From contig NC_016620.1 of the NCBI RefSeq assembly GCF_000210915.2, positions 2,914,001 to 2,978,000 on the forward strand: a stretch of DNA of 64,000 bases, given 5' to 3'. The stretch comes from Halobacteriovorax marinus SJ (lineage in GTDB: Bacteria > Bdellovibrionota > Bacteriovoracia > Bacteriovoracales > Bacteriovoracaceae). Numbering within the stretch: position 1 is the first letter of the stretch; each line of letters begins with the position of its first letter. This document shows positions 35,099-43,490 of the stretch, one piece after another. The notes below the pieces were generated by a model that saw only the letters and a list, made by a program, of their open reading frames with translations, did not search any database and was not told the DNA's origin. A program made the translations under genes and the position numbers.

Positions 35099-38000
35099 TT
35101 AATCACGAATAAAAGCTGAGCGATTAATAAGCTGATTTCCTTCTGAGCTCTCAATAATTTCGGCTTCACCATTTTTAGAAATCTTAATATGGAAAACTTC
35201 CTCATCGAATTGATATAGTTCAATTCTATCTGCACCAATTGCATAGGTGTAGAGCTTATCTACTTTTTCCGAAGCCTTCACTCTCTTAGCTAGATTCTCT
35301 AACATCACTTTCGATTCAGCAGAATTGGCCTTAATTGAATTTAGGTTATGGCCAAATACAACCCCACTTTCAATTTTAACTGGCTTATCTCCAATCTTGC
35401 TAAGTAAATCTTTTAAATCTTTACTTCTTCTCTTCTCATCTTGCTCAGTTTTCTTCTCTTCTAACTTCTCAGAGTTGTTAATTGCTTCTTCGATTAATTC
35501 ATTGTTAACAATACTTGGAACAGAGTCATTATTTGACTCACTAGCAACTGGTGAACTGCTCTCATATGAAGAATTATCACTACTAGAATTATTTGAAGAA
35601 ACGCTTGATGGAGCAGAACTTAGAGAACCTGATGAAGAAGCACTCGAACTCACTGGAGCTAAGGCTTCATCTTCAACTCCTCTTCTAGAGGAAGTAGCTT
35701 CATTATCCGCTCTAGCAATCTGTCTCTCGGCAGTAGGAGCTGCTTCTCTTGGAGTAATTTCAGAAGATGTAGTAGTACCTGCACCACTTTCAATGGCCTC
35801 TCTTTGTTTTGTTAAATTTGAAAGTTCCGAGCCGAGTGCATTAAGTTGATTTCTTCGACCAATATTTCTTAATTCCTCAGTAGCTGAAACTTTATCTTTT
35901 GCTTCGTAAGATGAGCTATTTTCTCTAGTAGCTCTATCCATATAATCATAGGCCTTATCAACTTGCGCCCTTCTATTATTAAAGATTTCTTCTGCTTGAT
36001 CTCTAGATAAATCTTTATTTGAATTCTGAATTTCTGAAACAATATTATCCTTGTTTTCATCAGAGTACATTTCTTTTACGTTCTGTGCCTGAGTCATCGC
36101 CTGATTAGAAAAAGGGTTACTACTATCTACACCTAGAACGTTCTTTGCAGAAACTAAACTATTATCAAACTTCTCTCTTTGACCATTAGCTAGCGCTTGA
36201 ATTCTTTCAGCTTCTCTCTCGGCTTGCTCATTTGACATGATAACGCCTTTTGCTGCTAAGTGAGTCGCTAACGATGCAGCAACTGCGCCTTTACTAACTT
36301 TAAACTCACTCTTCTTCTCTTCTGTTTCGCTATGATGTTGCTCTTGAGCTTTTCTCTGTTCTTCTTTTCTCTTTTGTTCAGCAACCTTTCTCTGCTCTTC
36401 TCTTCTTCTCTCTTCAGTCTGTCTTCTTGCTTCATCTCTAGAAGCGCGCTGATTTTGAGTACTATTATTTTGAGCTTGTTGATGTTGATTTTGCCCAGGG
36501 TGCTGATTAGAGTTTTGATGATGACTTCCCTCTTGACTTGGAACTCTCTGTCTATCTGAATACTTTTCATCAGTTGAATATCTTCCTGTACGATTTTCAG
36601 ATCCATGTGTAGAGCTTCCACTTGTTGCACTAGAGGCGTGGCTTCCAACAGAATTACCACCTGAAGATCCTCCAATTGCCTGAGAAGAACCTGAGGCTCT
36701 CTCCCCTCTTCGAACAAGGGAAGTTGCCTTTGCATTATGTCCAGAGAGCCTACTCTTTTCGTGGGTTCTCTCACTTAGTACTTGTTGCGCTCTTTCAGAG
36801 TGTCTCGCTCTTTGTGCGACACGAACGAGCTTATCTGCATCGGCCTTAACTGCCCCACTTCCAACTTTAGAAACTGCTTTCGCTCCAGCAAGAACACCCT
36901 TCTCAGCAATTTTCTCACTAATTCTTCCAGGTATATTTCCTTTCGCTATTACTTCTGAAGCAACCATCACAACTTTATTTTCTGTAACAACTTTTGCGAT
37001 TGAGTCCATCTTATCTTTAATTCGAAGTGCTTGTTCAGAACTCACTGAGTATATTTTCTTCGCAATCTCAGTAGACTTACTCAATCCTGTACCAACTACA
37101 GCAGCAGTCTTTGCCATAATTTCACTGGCCTTTGTCGTCTTGGTAGCTTTAGAAGATTTTGCAAAAGACGGAGCAACAGTCTTTACTTTAGAGGATACTT
37201 TAGTGGCCACCACCGCTAGAGTCTTGGCTCCGGCCCTTGCCGTTAAGCTGGCAGCAGTTCCCACGCCCGCAGTTAAAAAAGCGACACCAACCTCACTTGA
37301 TATCGCACCAATAGCAACACAAGTAGCATTGATTTTATCATCACAGTCAATACAATCGTAATTTTCAAGAGGCTGTAAACATTTTGAAAACTGAGGTTTC
37401 CCTTCCCACTTTGCGCAGAAAACAGAAGTTCTAACCCAATCATCTACACCTTTTTTAATATTATCAATTAAGTTTGAGAACCACTTACCAGGGTTATCCC
37501 AAAAGTCTTCTACATCTTTTTTACTCTGAATGGCCTTTGCATGTAGCTTGTCTGCTTCGTCATCAAACCACCCACCAATATCAAAGAGAGACTTTGTACC
37601 TTTAGAAACTAAGTCCCAAACACTTGAAGCACTAGACCATAGATTGGCCGCAAAAGCGTAGACAAAATCTTTTACACAATTCGATCTACCGTCAGCGATA
37701 CACTCACTATCATAGTTTTTTTCTTGAACTGTATTTCGAACATATTTTTGAATAGGATTTCTAATAACTCGAGGGAGCATTCCCGCGCCGTCTTTAATGG
37801 CCCTTAACTTATTACATTCCCATGCTTGTCCACAATTTTTCTCAAACTCTTTTTTCTCACTTTCATTACAGGTAACTTCATCAGTAGCTTCTTGTATTTC
37901 AGCTATAAATGGAATGACTTTTGGCTTATCCCTGTTTTCTACACAATCCTGAAATTGTCTATAGACATCAGGATTACTTGTCATTAGTTCTTCTCTTTCT

Positions 38001-38203
38001 TTGAACTCTAATTGTAGGTACTCCATAGTGTCTCTACACGAAAAGAATTCATCACTAACATAAACATCTTCTCTAAGTTCATCATTTTGATCGATACAAT
38101 ACTTTTCAAACCTATCTAATGTTTCGACAAAAGGATCAATTTCTCCATCTGCGTAGACGGATAAAGTGAGCGAGGTTAATATTATTAAGAGAATATTTTT
38201 CAT
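35099..38203 (-). CDS. Large secreted low-complexity protein of unknown function
   Basis: A 1034-residue protein with a signal peptide (MKNILLIILTSLTLSVYADG). Residues 30-290 contain many Cys and look like an extracytoplasmic folded domain (QAWECNKLR, NCVKDFVYAFAANLW, SVFCAKWEG, YDCIDCDDKINATC). An Ala/Gly-rich hydrophobic segment at about 290-390 (VGVAFLTAGVGTAASLTARA) could insert in a membrane. The middle (about 480-640) is Ser/Gly/His/Gln rich and then highly charged (RRREEQRKVAEQKRKEEQRK), followed by a Glu/Asn helical part, a Ser-rich linker, and a C-terminal domain of about 100 residues (VVFGHNLNSIKANSAESKVM, IKISKNGEAEIIESSEG). No family recognised. The layout resembles a modular secreted or polymorphic toxin-like protein (inference). 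Confidence 0.7.
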   Translation of the reverse strand: MKNILLIILTSLTLSVYADGEIDPFVETLDRFEKYCIDQNDELREDVYVSDEFFSCRDTMEYLQLEFKEREELMTSNPDVYRQFQDCVENRDKPKVIPFIAEIQEATDEVTCNESEKKEFEKNCGQAWECNKLRAIKDGAGMLPRVIRNPIQKYVRNTVQEKNYDSECIADGRSNCVKDFVYAFAANLWSSASSVWDLVSKGTKSLFDIGGWFDDEADKLHAKAIQSKKDVEDFWDNPGKWFSNLIDNIKKGVDDWVRTSVFCAKWEGKPQFSKCLQPLENYDCIDCDDKINATCVAIGAISSEVGVAFLTAGVGTAASLTARAGAKTLAVVATKVSSKVKTVAPSFAKSSKATKTTKASEIMAKTAAVVGTGLSKSTEIAKKIYSVSSEQALRIKDKMDSIAKVVTENKVVMVASEVIAKGNIPGRISEKIAEKGVLAGAKAVSKVGSGAVKADADKLVRVAQRARHSERAQQVLSERTHEKSRLSGHNAKATSLVRRGERASGSSQAIGGSSGGNSVGSHASSATSGSSTHGSENRTGRYSTDEKYSDRQRVPSQEGSHHQNSNQHPGQNQHQQAQNNSTQNQRASRDEARRQTEERRREEQRKVAEQKRKEEQRKAQEQHHSETEEKKSEFKVSKGAVAASLATHLAAKGVIMSNEQAEREAERIQALANGQREKFDNSLVSAKNVLGVDSSNPFSNQAMTQAQNVKEMYSDENKDNIVSEIQNSNKDLSRDQAEEIFNNRRAQVDKAYDYMDRATRENSSSYEAKDKVSATEELRNIGRRNQLNALGSELSNLTKQREAIESGAGTTTSSEITPREAAPTAERQIARADNEATSSRRGVEDEALAPVSSSASSSGSLSSAPSSVSSNNSSSDNSSYESSSPVASESNNDSVPSIVNNELIEEAINNSEKLEEKKTEQDEKRRSKDLKDLLSKIGDKPVKIESGVVFGHNLNSIKANSAESKVMLENLAKRVKASEKVDKLYTYAIGADRIELYQFDEEVFHIKISKNGEAEIIESSEGNQLINRSAFIRD

Positions 38204-38347
38204 TTACACCATTCGAGTTTTTTTCTTTATAAACAAATGAAATTAAAGGACTTTCCTTGCTAATTCATCGAGAAAAAATTAAGAATTCTTTAATTATTTT
38301 AAAAGAAAATCCGAAGTATAATGTGAAAAAAAGAGGAAAAAAATATT

Positions 38348-38926
38348 TTGAAAAACCTAAGAAAATTCAACATTAAATTAGAGAACGGTAAGTATAAGAA
38401 TATACTTCTAATCTTAATTTTTTCCTTAACTTTTCAAGTTGCTAGCGCTACAGAAAAAGACTTTACACTTGGTAAAAATAAAATAAATTTACATTACCCA
38501 AAAGGTTGGCAGCACGCTTTTAACTTCCTAAATACACCTTTGACTCTCTTTGGACCGGTTCTAAATGGAAGAAGAGCAGTCGTTTCAATTAACAACACCA
38601 ATATAAAAGATTTTTCATTTAATAAGAAAGATCTTCAAGACAATGAAGACAACTACAAAAATGGAAGACTTAAGTGGTTAAAGAAAAATAAAGGGAAAGT
38701 TGTTCGTTTTACGGGCTATAGAATTTCAAAGTGGAAGAATATCCCAGAAATTCATTCTATTGGTTACTCATATACAATTAAAAATGACCTCTTTTTAGAA
38801 AAGTCATATTTCTTTAATTGTAATAATGAACTCTTTAATATCTCAACACTCATGACATGGGAGCAAAATAAATCTCATGGAAAAGAAGTTAAGAAGATAC
38901 TCTCATCATTTAAATGTTTAAAATAA
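38348..38926 (+). CDS. Secreted protein of unknown function
   Basis: A 192-residue protein with an unusually long N-terminal region of about 16 residues before its signal-peptide hydrophobic core (ILLILIFSLTFQVASATEKD). The mature part starts LGKNKINLHYPKGWQHAFNF and has the alternating pattern of a small alpha/beta domain that recalls PsbP/DcrB-like folds, without a motif I can name. The start is TTG 38348, preceded by GAGG in a purine-rich tract; no better in-frame start precedes the signal core. Its end overlaps the recO end by nine bases, converging. Confidence 0.6.
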   Translation: MKNLRKFNIKLENGKYKNILLILIFSLTFQVASATEKDFTLGKNKINLHYPKGWQHAFNFLNTPLTLFGPVLNGRRAVVSINNTNIKDFSFNKKDLQDNEDNYKNGRLKWLKKNKGKVVRFTGYRISKWKNIPEIHSIGYSYTIKNDLFLEKSYFFNCNNELFNISTLMTWEQNKSHGKEVKKILSSFKCLK

Positions 38927-39718
38927 TAAACTCAGCGTTTTAAAATCATTGCGTGACATTTGAACTTGAAAACATAAGTAGTCCAATAATCTATTTGAAT
39001 AGGATAGTGGAATCTCTTTAGTCTCTTGTAGCTCACTATATTTCTTCAAGGCCACTTGGCAGAGAAAATTCCACATTATCTTCCCCTCTTCAGCGCTAAA
39101 GCGTCCATCTCTCATATCTTGATTTAAGCAAGTTGTATCAGCAAATCCACCGTGCTCATCTATAAGAGTTAATTGTGATAACTCATGTAGAGAAACTCCA
39201 CTTAAGACACAGTTATTTCTCTCTGGGAACACTCCCTGCTCGATCAATGTTTTTGATACAAAGTGAAAAAGATCAGCTGAGAACTGGTCTCTCTCTAAAG
39301 TATTTTTTTCAAGATAAAAAATTGCATTACTTAGAACTTTAAACATTGAATCTTTATCAACTAAATCTTGATAGTGGCCCTCATGTAAATCTGCATCGAC
39401 AACCAGCTTGTCGGAAATTTCTAGAAAAGCACATAATAAATAGAACGCTTTGTGATTTTCTCTAATACTTTTATGATGCCAAGAAGGAGACCATTCCTTC
39501 ACAGAGAAAATACTTACTCCAGGCTTGGCCCTAGTAAGTTCTACTTTCACAAGATGACCTAATTCTAAGAAAGAACTCTTCTTCTTATTTCCTCCACCTT
39601 GTCCTCCGTAGAAAATGGCGGATATCTTCTCACCACTTCGAAGAAGAACACGACACACTAAGTGTCTATCTTTATAAGGAGTCTTTGAGAGGATGATGCC
39701 CTCTACCTTTGTCATCAT
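38918..39718 (-). CDS. recO: DNA repair protein RecO
   Basis: RecO anneals strands and loads RecA with RecR in the RecFOR pathway. The 266-residue protein has the N-terminal OB fold (VEGIILSKTPYKDRHLVCRV and the YGGQGGGNKKKS loop) and the helical C-terminal domain (NNCVLSGVSLHELSQLTLID, EHGGFADTTCLNQDM). The zinc Cys residues of some RecO proteins are mostly absent, a variation seen in the family. The ATG overlaps the upstream helicase stop by four bases (ATGA), so the two are translated together. A second ATG one codon on is equally possible. Confidence 0.85.
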   Translation of the reverse strand: MMTKVEGIILSKTPYKDRHLVCRVLLRSGEKISAIFYGGQGGGNKKKSSFLELGHLVKVELTRAKPGVSIFSVKEWSPSWHHKSIRENHKAFYLLCAFLEISDKLVVDADLHEGHYQDLVDKDSMFKVLSNAIFYLEKNTLERDQFSADLFHFVSKTLIEQGVFPERNNCVLSGVSLHELSQLTLIDEHGGFADTTCLNQDMRDGRFSAEEGKIMWNFLCQVALKKYSELQETKEIPLSYSNRLLDYLCFQVQMSRNDFKTLSLLF

Positions 39719-40740
39719 AGTAAAAACCTAAACCTAATGAAGTCTCGAATTAAAAGTATCAAAGTTTGATATAAATATCTAATATCTCGCCAATCTTTTT
39801 TCTCCATTTCGTAGACATGGTAACACGATCCATCGCGTCCGCCTCGTCCAACCATCTGTATCCAAAAGTCTTTATTCTCTATTTCATAGCTTAGAAAAAC
39901 CTTGGAGATAATTGGAAGATTCACTCCGTGGCTTAGGGCCGAAGTTGAGAAAATACACCTTGGCCTTGGATTGCTTTCAAGATTATTTAAAAACGATTCA
40001 ACCTCTCCACCTACACATCCAATTGCAGAAATCTTATGTCTAAAACAAAACTCTAACCACATATCGACTTCTGTTCTAAACCTACAAAAGTAAAGAATTG
40101 TTCCTTTTTCTTGCTTCTTAAGAATATTTATAAAATTTCTTTGAAATACCATTTTCCCGGCGAGATTATAATTTGTAATCACTGATGGATGATTAAATAA
40201 TCTTTGATTGCCAAGATTAATAAGAAATCTCTCCTCTACACCAAGAGAGAAGTCCTCACTCCAAGACTTTAAAATCTCCTCGTCCATTGTAGCAGTTAGC
40301 CCCAGAATACTTCCCTGATTATTTGAGACTTCCATTGCTCTCTCCCAAAGCAGTGGTCTAAAGCTTTGACCCCAATAATAGAAGAGATGAAATTCATCAA
40401 AAATAAAGAGAGTCTTCTCCTTAGAAAATCTTTCTATAAGATCACTTCCTAGTCTCTCAGCGGTACAAACTAATAAGCCCTTCTTCTTGGTCGAAAATTT
40501 TTTTAGCTTTTCTTCTAATCCTTCTCTATCACTTAAAGACAGAACATTTCTTAAATGCGTTGCTCGATTCACGAATTCCTCCGCTAGGGCCCTTAACGGA
40601 GAGACAAATATAATTCTTCCATTAAATTTCTCATAGAGATCTAGCACTAGAGTTGTCTTCCCCCAACCAGGAGGAGCTAGCATTAGCGTGAAGGAGCTTT
40701 TTATACTTATAATTGGAAGAATATTGATAGATCGGTCCAT
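39715..40740 (-). CDS. Compact SF2 DEAD/DEAH-type helicase coupled to recO
   Basis: A 341-residue protein that is little more than a helicase core. Motifs in order: I, APPGWGKTTL (Lys28); Ia, IIFVSPLRALAEEFVNRA; a LVCTAERLGSDL segment; II, FDEFHLF; III, GLTATMDEE; IV, ILYFCRFRTEVDMWLEF; V, FSTSALSHGVNLP; VI, QMVGRGGRDG. It belongs to the Ski2/RecQ-broad SF2 group, with no added domain or signal peptide. The coding frame overlaps recO by four bases. A partner role in recombination or replication repair is inferred from coupling. The ATG lies 23 codons upstream of Walker A; no longer start is seen. Confidence 0.85.
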   Translation of the reverse strand: MDRSINILPIISIKSSFTLMLAPPGWGKTTLVLDLYEKFNGRIIFVSPLRALAEEFVNRATHLRNVLSLSDREGLEEKLKKFSTKKKGLLVCTAERLGSDLIERFSKEKTLFIFDEFHLFYYWGQSFRPLLWERAMEVSNNQGSILGLTATMDEEILKSWSEDFSLGVEERFLINLGNQRLFNHPSVITNYNLAGKMVFQRNFINILKKQEKGTILYFCRFRTEVDMWLEFCFRHKISAIGCVGGEVESFLNNLESNPRPRCIFSTSALSHGVNLPIISKVFLSYEIENKDFWIQMVGRGGRDGSCYHVYEMEKKDWRDIRYLYQTLILLIRDFIRFRFLL

Positions 40741-40811
40741 ATATTATACTTTGCAAATAGGATTAAAGATAAATCCACAAAGTCACCGAAATTATTGACA
40801 CAAGTTGAGCT

Positions 40812-41525
40812 ATGAACAGTATTTGCTTTTTCAAAGAAGAATTAATTAATCAAGACAGCATCAGCTTTTCTGATGAAAAAAGACTGGGCCATCTACACAC
40901 CCATCTAGATTCAAAAGAGGGTGACCTCATCACTATTACCATTATTGGTCAGGGAATTTATAAAGCAGAAATTATAAAGTTAAATAACCTCACTTGCGAA
41001 ATTAAAGTTAAAGAGCAACTCAAATCTCTTTCACAGTGGTTTCATCTCTTAGTCGGATTGAGCAGGCCACAAACAATTAAGAAAGTGCTCGAGCACTCTA
41101 CAACTCTTGGAGCGAAATCAATTCACCTCTTCAAGGCCCTACTCTCAGAGAAGAGCTATTCCCAGTCCTCCATTTACAGAGACGAAAACTATAAGAGCTA
41201 CCTCATAGACGGACTTGCTCAGTCCAAAACATACTTTGAACTACCTGAGTTCTCTCTCAAGAACTACTTAAACCTTGATCAATATAAAGCACATAAGAAT
41301 AAGTTCTACCTATCTTTAAATACAGAACAGACCTTTAAAGAGCTAAGCCCCGGAGAGCGAGATGAGCCTCTTTTGGCGATTGGTCCAGAGAGAGGATGGA
41401 CAAGAGCTGAAGAGGAAAAACTTAAAGAGGCAGGATTCTCTCCAATAAAGATAAGCCACTCAACGTTAAGAGTTGAACACGCTATTTATACAAGTGTTGG
41501 GCAACTTGAAATGTTTAGAGTTTAA
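40812..41525 (+). CDS. rsmE: 16S rRNA m3U1498 methyltransferase RsmE
   Basis: RsmE methylates N3 of U1498 in 16S rRNA. The 237 residues show the PUA-like N-terminus and the SPOUT knot: LLVGLSRPQTIKKVLEHSTT, then LGAKSIHLFKALLSEKSYSQ, and the SAM-binding GPERGWTRAEEEKL and HSTLRVEHAIYTSVGQLEM. It converges on the receiver gene with a four-base overlap. Confidence 0.92.
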   Translation: MNSICFFKEELINQDSISFSDEKRLGHLHTHLDSKEGDLITITIIGQGIYKAEIIKLNNLTCEIKVKEQLKSLSQWFHLLVGLSRPQTIKKVLEHSTTLGAKSIHLFKALLSEKSYSQSSIYRDENYKSYLIDGLAQSKTYFELPEFSLKNYLNLDQYKAHKNKFYLSLNTEQTFKELSPGERDEPLLAIGPERGWTRAEEEKLKEAGFSPIKISHSTLRVEHAIYTSVGQLEMFRV

Positions 41526-41890
41526 TACTTATAAACATAAGAGCTGATTAATTCAAAGAATGTTTTAAACTGAATTGGTTTTGACATGAACTCTACATCT
41601 TCAAGATCAACCCTTCCTTTGAGCTCATCCGTTAAGAAACCTGTCAGCATCAAGATTGGCGTCTTCATATTTAAATTCTTTCGAGTTCGAATTCCAGATA
41701 TTAAAGCTGCACCAGTCATAAAAGGCATTTTATGATCTGTAACAATAAAGGAATATTCACTTTCCTGGCATAGAATAAAAGCATCTAGACCATTAGAGGC
41801 CCTATCAACTTCACACATATATTTATCAGTTATCAATTCCTCAAGAATATCAAGGATTTCCACTTCATCGTCTACGATTAGTATTTTCAT
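41522..41890 (-). CDS. Stand-alone receiver (CheY-like) protein
   Basis: A 122-residue single-domain response regulator. The acidic pair is DDE near residues 6-8, the phosphoacceptor Asp about 52 in FIVTDHKMP, the Thr in LMLTGF and the Lys in FMSKPIQF. There is no output domain, so it works as a signalling adaptor or phosphate sink. No sensor kinase is adjacent. It overlaps the 3' end of rsmE and ends near a divergent NifU-like gene. Confidence 0.92.
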   Translation of the reverse strand: MKILIVDDEVEILDILEELITDKYMCEVDRASNGLDAFILCQESEYSFIVTDHKMPFMTGAALISGIRTRKNLNMKTPILMLTGFLTDELKGRVDLEDVEFMSKPIQFKTFFELISSYVYKY

Positions 41891-41991
41891 AGCTAAATAT
41901 TAGCTTAACTTTGGGAATTTTATAAGCCTATGGCCATTAAATTGTTATAATAGTAGAAAGAAAGGACTGAATAAGATTTGGAGATATTATA

Positions 41992-42249
41992 ATGATTAGA
42001 AAGATAGAAAACCTCTTCGATGAACAAGTGAGACCTGCTCTGGCAGCTCATGGTGGTAATGTTGAGGTTATCGATATAGATAATGGAAAACTCTTTGTTA
42101 AGCTAAGTGGAGGATGCCAGGGATGTTCTAGCTCAAGCGCCACTCTCAAAGATGGTATTGAAAGAATGGTTAAACAAAATTTCCCTGAAATTGAAGAAGT
42201 TGTAGATCTTACTGATCACGCATCAGGTGACTCACCTTACTTCTCATAA
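41992..42249 (+). CDS. NifU C-terminal-domain (Nfu) iron-sulfur scaffold
   Basis: An 85-residue stand-alone NifU-like C-terminal domain that carries or delivers Fe-S clusters. The conserved CxxC is Cys42-Cys45 (GGCQGCSSSSATL), in the characteristic VRPALAAHGGNVEVIDIDNG then KLFVKLSGGCQGC context. It is shorter than NfuA, lacking its N-terminal HesB-like domain. It converges on the acetyltransferase gene with a six-base overlap. Confidence 0.95.
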   Translation: MIRKIENLFDEQVRPALAAHGGNVEVIDIDNGKLFVKLSGGCQGCSSSSATLKDGIERMVKQNFPEIEEVVDLTDHASGDSPYFS

Positions 42250-42699
42250 TTGCTTCATCATTCGAAGCCCAGCTTCTCGCTCATCAATAACCTTAAAGCC
42301 TTCATTTAAATAAATATTGAAGGCTTTTTTATTTTTTGGATCAACAACTAACCACAATTCACTCTTACTTAACTCTTCTCTAACAAATCTATAAGCGTCA
42401 TCTAATATTTTTGAAGAGAGACCCTTACCTCTATATTTTTCATCAATAATAAAGAAGCAGAGATAGACAATTCCAGGCTTCTCTCTAAAGCTCTTAATTG
42501 CTAGGTGTGAAATAAACCCATCTTTATTTTCCCACAAGAGCGAGAAATTTTCGGACTCAGTTTTCTCAATCCAATCATGCCAGTCTTTCATATCAACTGG
42601 ATACTTCGCACTTGGAAAGGCGAGTTTTAAATCATGTTTATTTTTATAGAGAGTTGCAATGGCATTTTGATTGAAAGATTTAGAGATTTTTAAATCCAA
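42244..42699 (-). CDS. GNAT-family acetyltransferase
   Basis: A 151-residue GNAT protein that transfers an acyl group from acyl-CoA to an amine. The core reads FIIDEKYRGKGLSSKILDDA (acetyl-CoA pyrophosphate loop R/K-G-K-G) followed by LWLVVDPKNKKAFNIYLNEG and FKVIDER. It starts at TTG 42699, with no alternative ATG before the domain, just after the nitrilase gene; both are likely in one operon with ugd. Substrate unknown. Confidence 0.82.
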   Translation of the reverse strand: MDLKISKSFNQNAIATLYKNKHDLKLAFPSAKYPVDMKDWHDWIEKTESENFSLLWENKDGFISHLAIKSFREKPGIVYLCFFIIDEKYRGKGLSSKILDDAYRFVREELSKSELWLVVDPKNKKAFNIYLNEGFKVIDEREAGLRMMKQL

Positions 42700-42701
42700 A
42701 C

Positions 42702-43490
42702 CTATCTTCCCATTATCACTTGTGATCTAACTGCTTCAATTCTTTCGAAGTCTAAATCTTGAATAAAGATCCCTTCACCTTCCTTAGCATCAACTAAAAC
42801 CTCTCCCCACGGATCTACTATTAGTGAGTGACCGTAAGTTGAGATGACTTCATTATTAAGTCCCCACTGGGCAGAAGCAATAACATAGCACTGATTCTCA
42901 ATTGCACGCGCCCTCAAGAGAGTGTGCCAATGAGCTTTTCCAGTTGGTACAGTAAAAGCAGAAGAATAAGTTAGGATTTTAGCTCCACGCATTCTGTAAT
43001 CTAGGGCCATCTCACTATAGCGAAGATCAAAACACACACCTAATCCAATTAGAGTATCTTTGAAATTTAGTAATTTCGATTCATTTCCAGGAGTGTAAAT
43101 ATCTCCCTCATCAATCTTCTTCACTGCCCCATCTCTTTTAAAGTTACATGAGAAGAGATGATTTTTATCGTAGAACCCTAAGTCTTCACCATCGGCAGAA
43201 AAGTTATAACATCTATTCATAACTTTTCCATCTATCATAGAGGCAGCAGTTCCACCGATAAGGGCCACGGAATACTTCTTGGCAAGATTCTTTATATTAT
43301 TGTAGTGCTCATTTCCAGGAGCAACGAGATAAGGAGTTGGCTCTTTTCCATTAGACATAGAATAGAAGCACTCTGGAAGAAATACTGCTTCGACATCAGA
43401 ATTCTCTACCTCTTTTAAAAGAGTTTCAATCTTTTGAAGATTGACCTGGTAGTCCAAGACTGATGTCATTTGTAAAACAGCAACTTTCAT
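42702..43490 (-). CDS. Carbon-nitrogen hydrolase (nitrilase superfamily)
   Basis: A 262-residue nitrilase-fold amidase. The catalytic triad is visible: Glu40 (VFLPECFYS), Lys109 (FYDKNHLF) and Cys153 (LGVCFDLRYSE). The pattern is close to Nit1/Nit2 type omega-amidases that repair deaminated glutathione or hydrolyse keto-acid amides. The ATG overlaps the ugd stop by one base (TAATG). Confidence 0.9.
   Translation of the reverse strand: MKVAVLQMTSVLDYQVNLQKIETLLKEVENSDVEAVFLPECFYSMSNGKEPTPYLVAPGNEHYNNIKNLAKKYSVALIGGTAASMIDGKVMNRCYNFSADGEDLGFYDKNHLFSCNFKRDGAVKKIDEGDIYTPGNESKLLNFKDTLIGLGVCFDLRYSEMALDYRMRGAKILTYSSAFTVPTGKAHWHTLLRARAIENQCYVIASAQWGLNNEVISTYGHSLIVDPWGEVLVDAKEGEGIFIQDLDFERIEAVRSQVIMGR

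Noticed and set aside
35325-35849. Rightward 174-residue open frame opposite the 1034-residue protein
   Set aside because: Its Ser/Leu/Glu-rich translation mirrors the Ser-rich and Glu-rich coding strand; it has no independent signals.
36268-36774. Leftward 168-residue alternative frame inside the 1034-residue gene
   Set aside because: It lies wholly within the low-complexity part of the real gene and has charged repetitive composition produced by frame shift of the Gln/Arg-rich tract.
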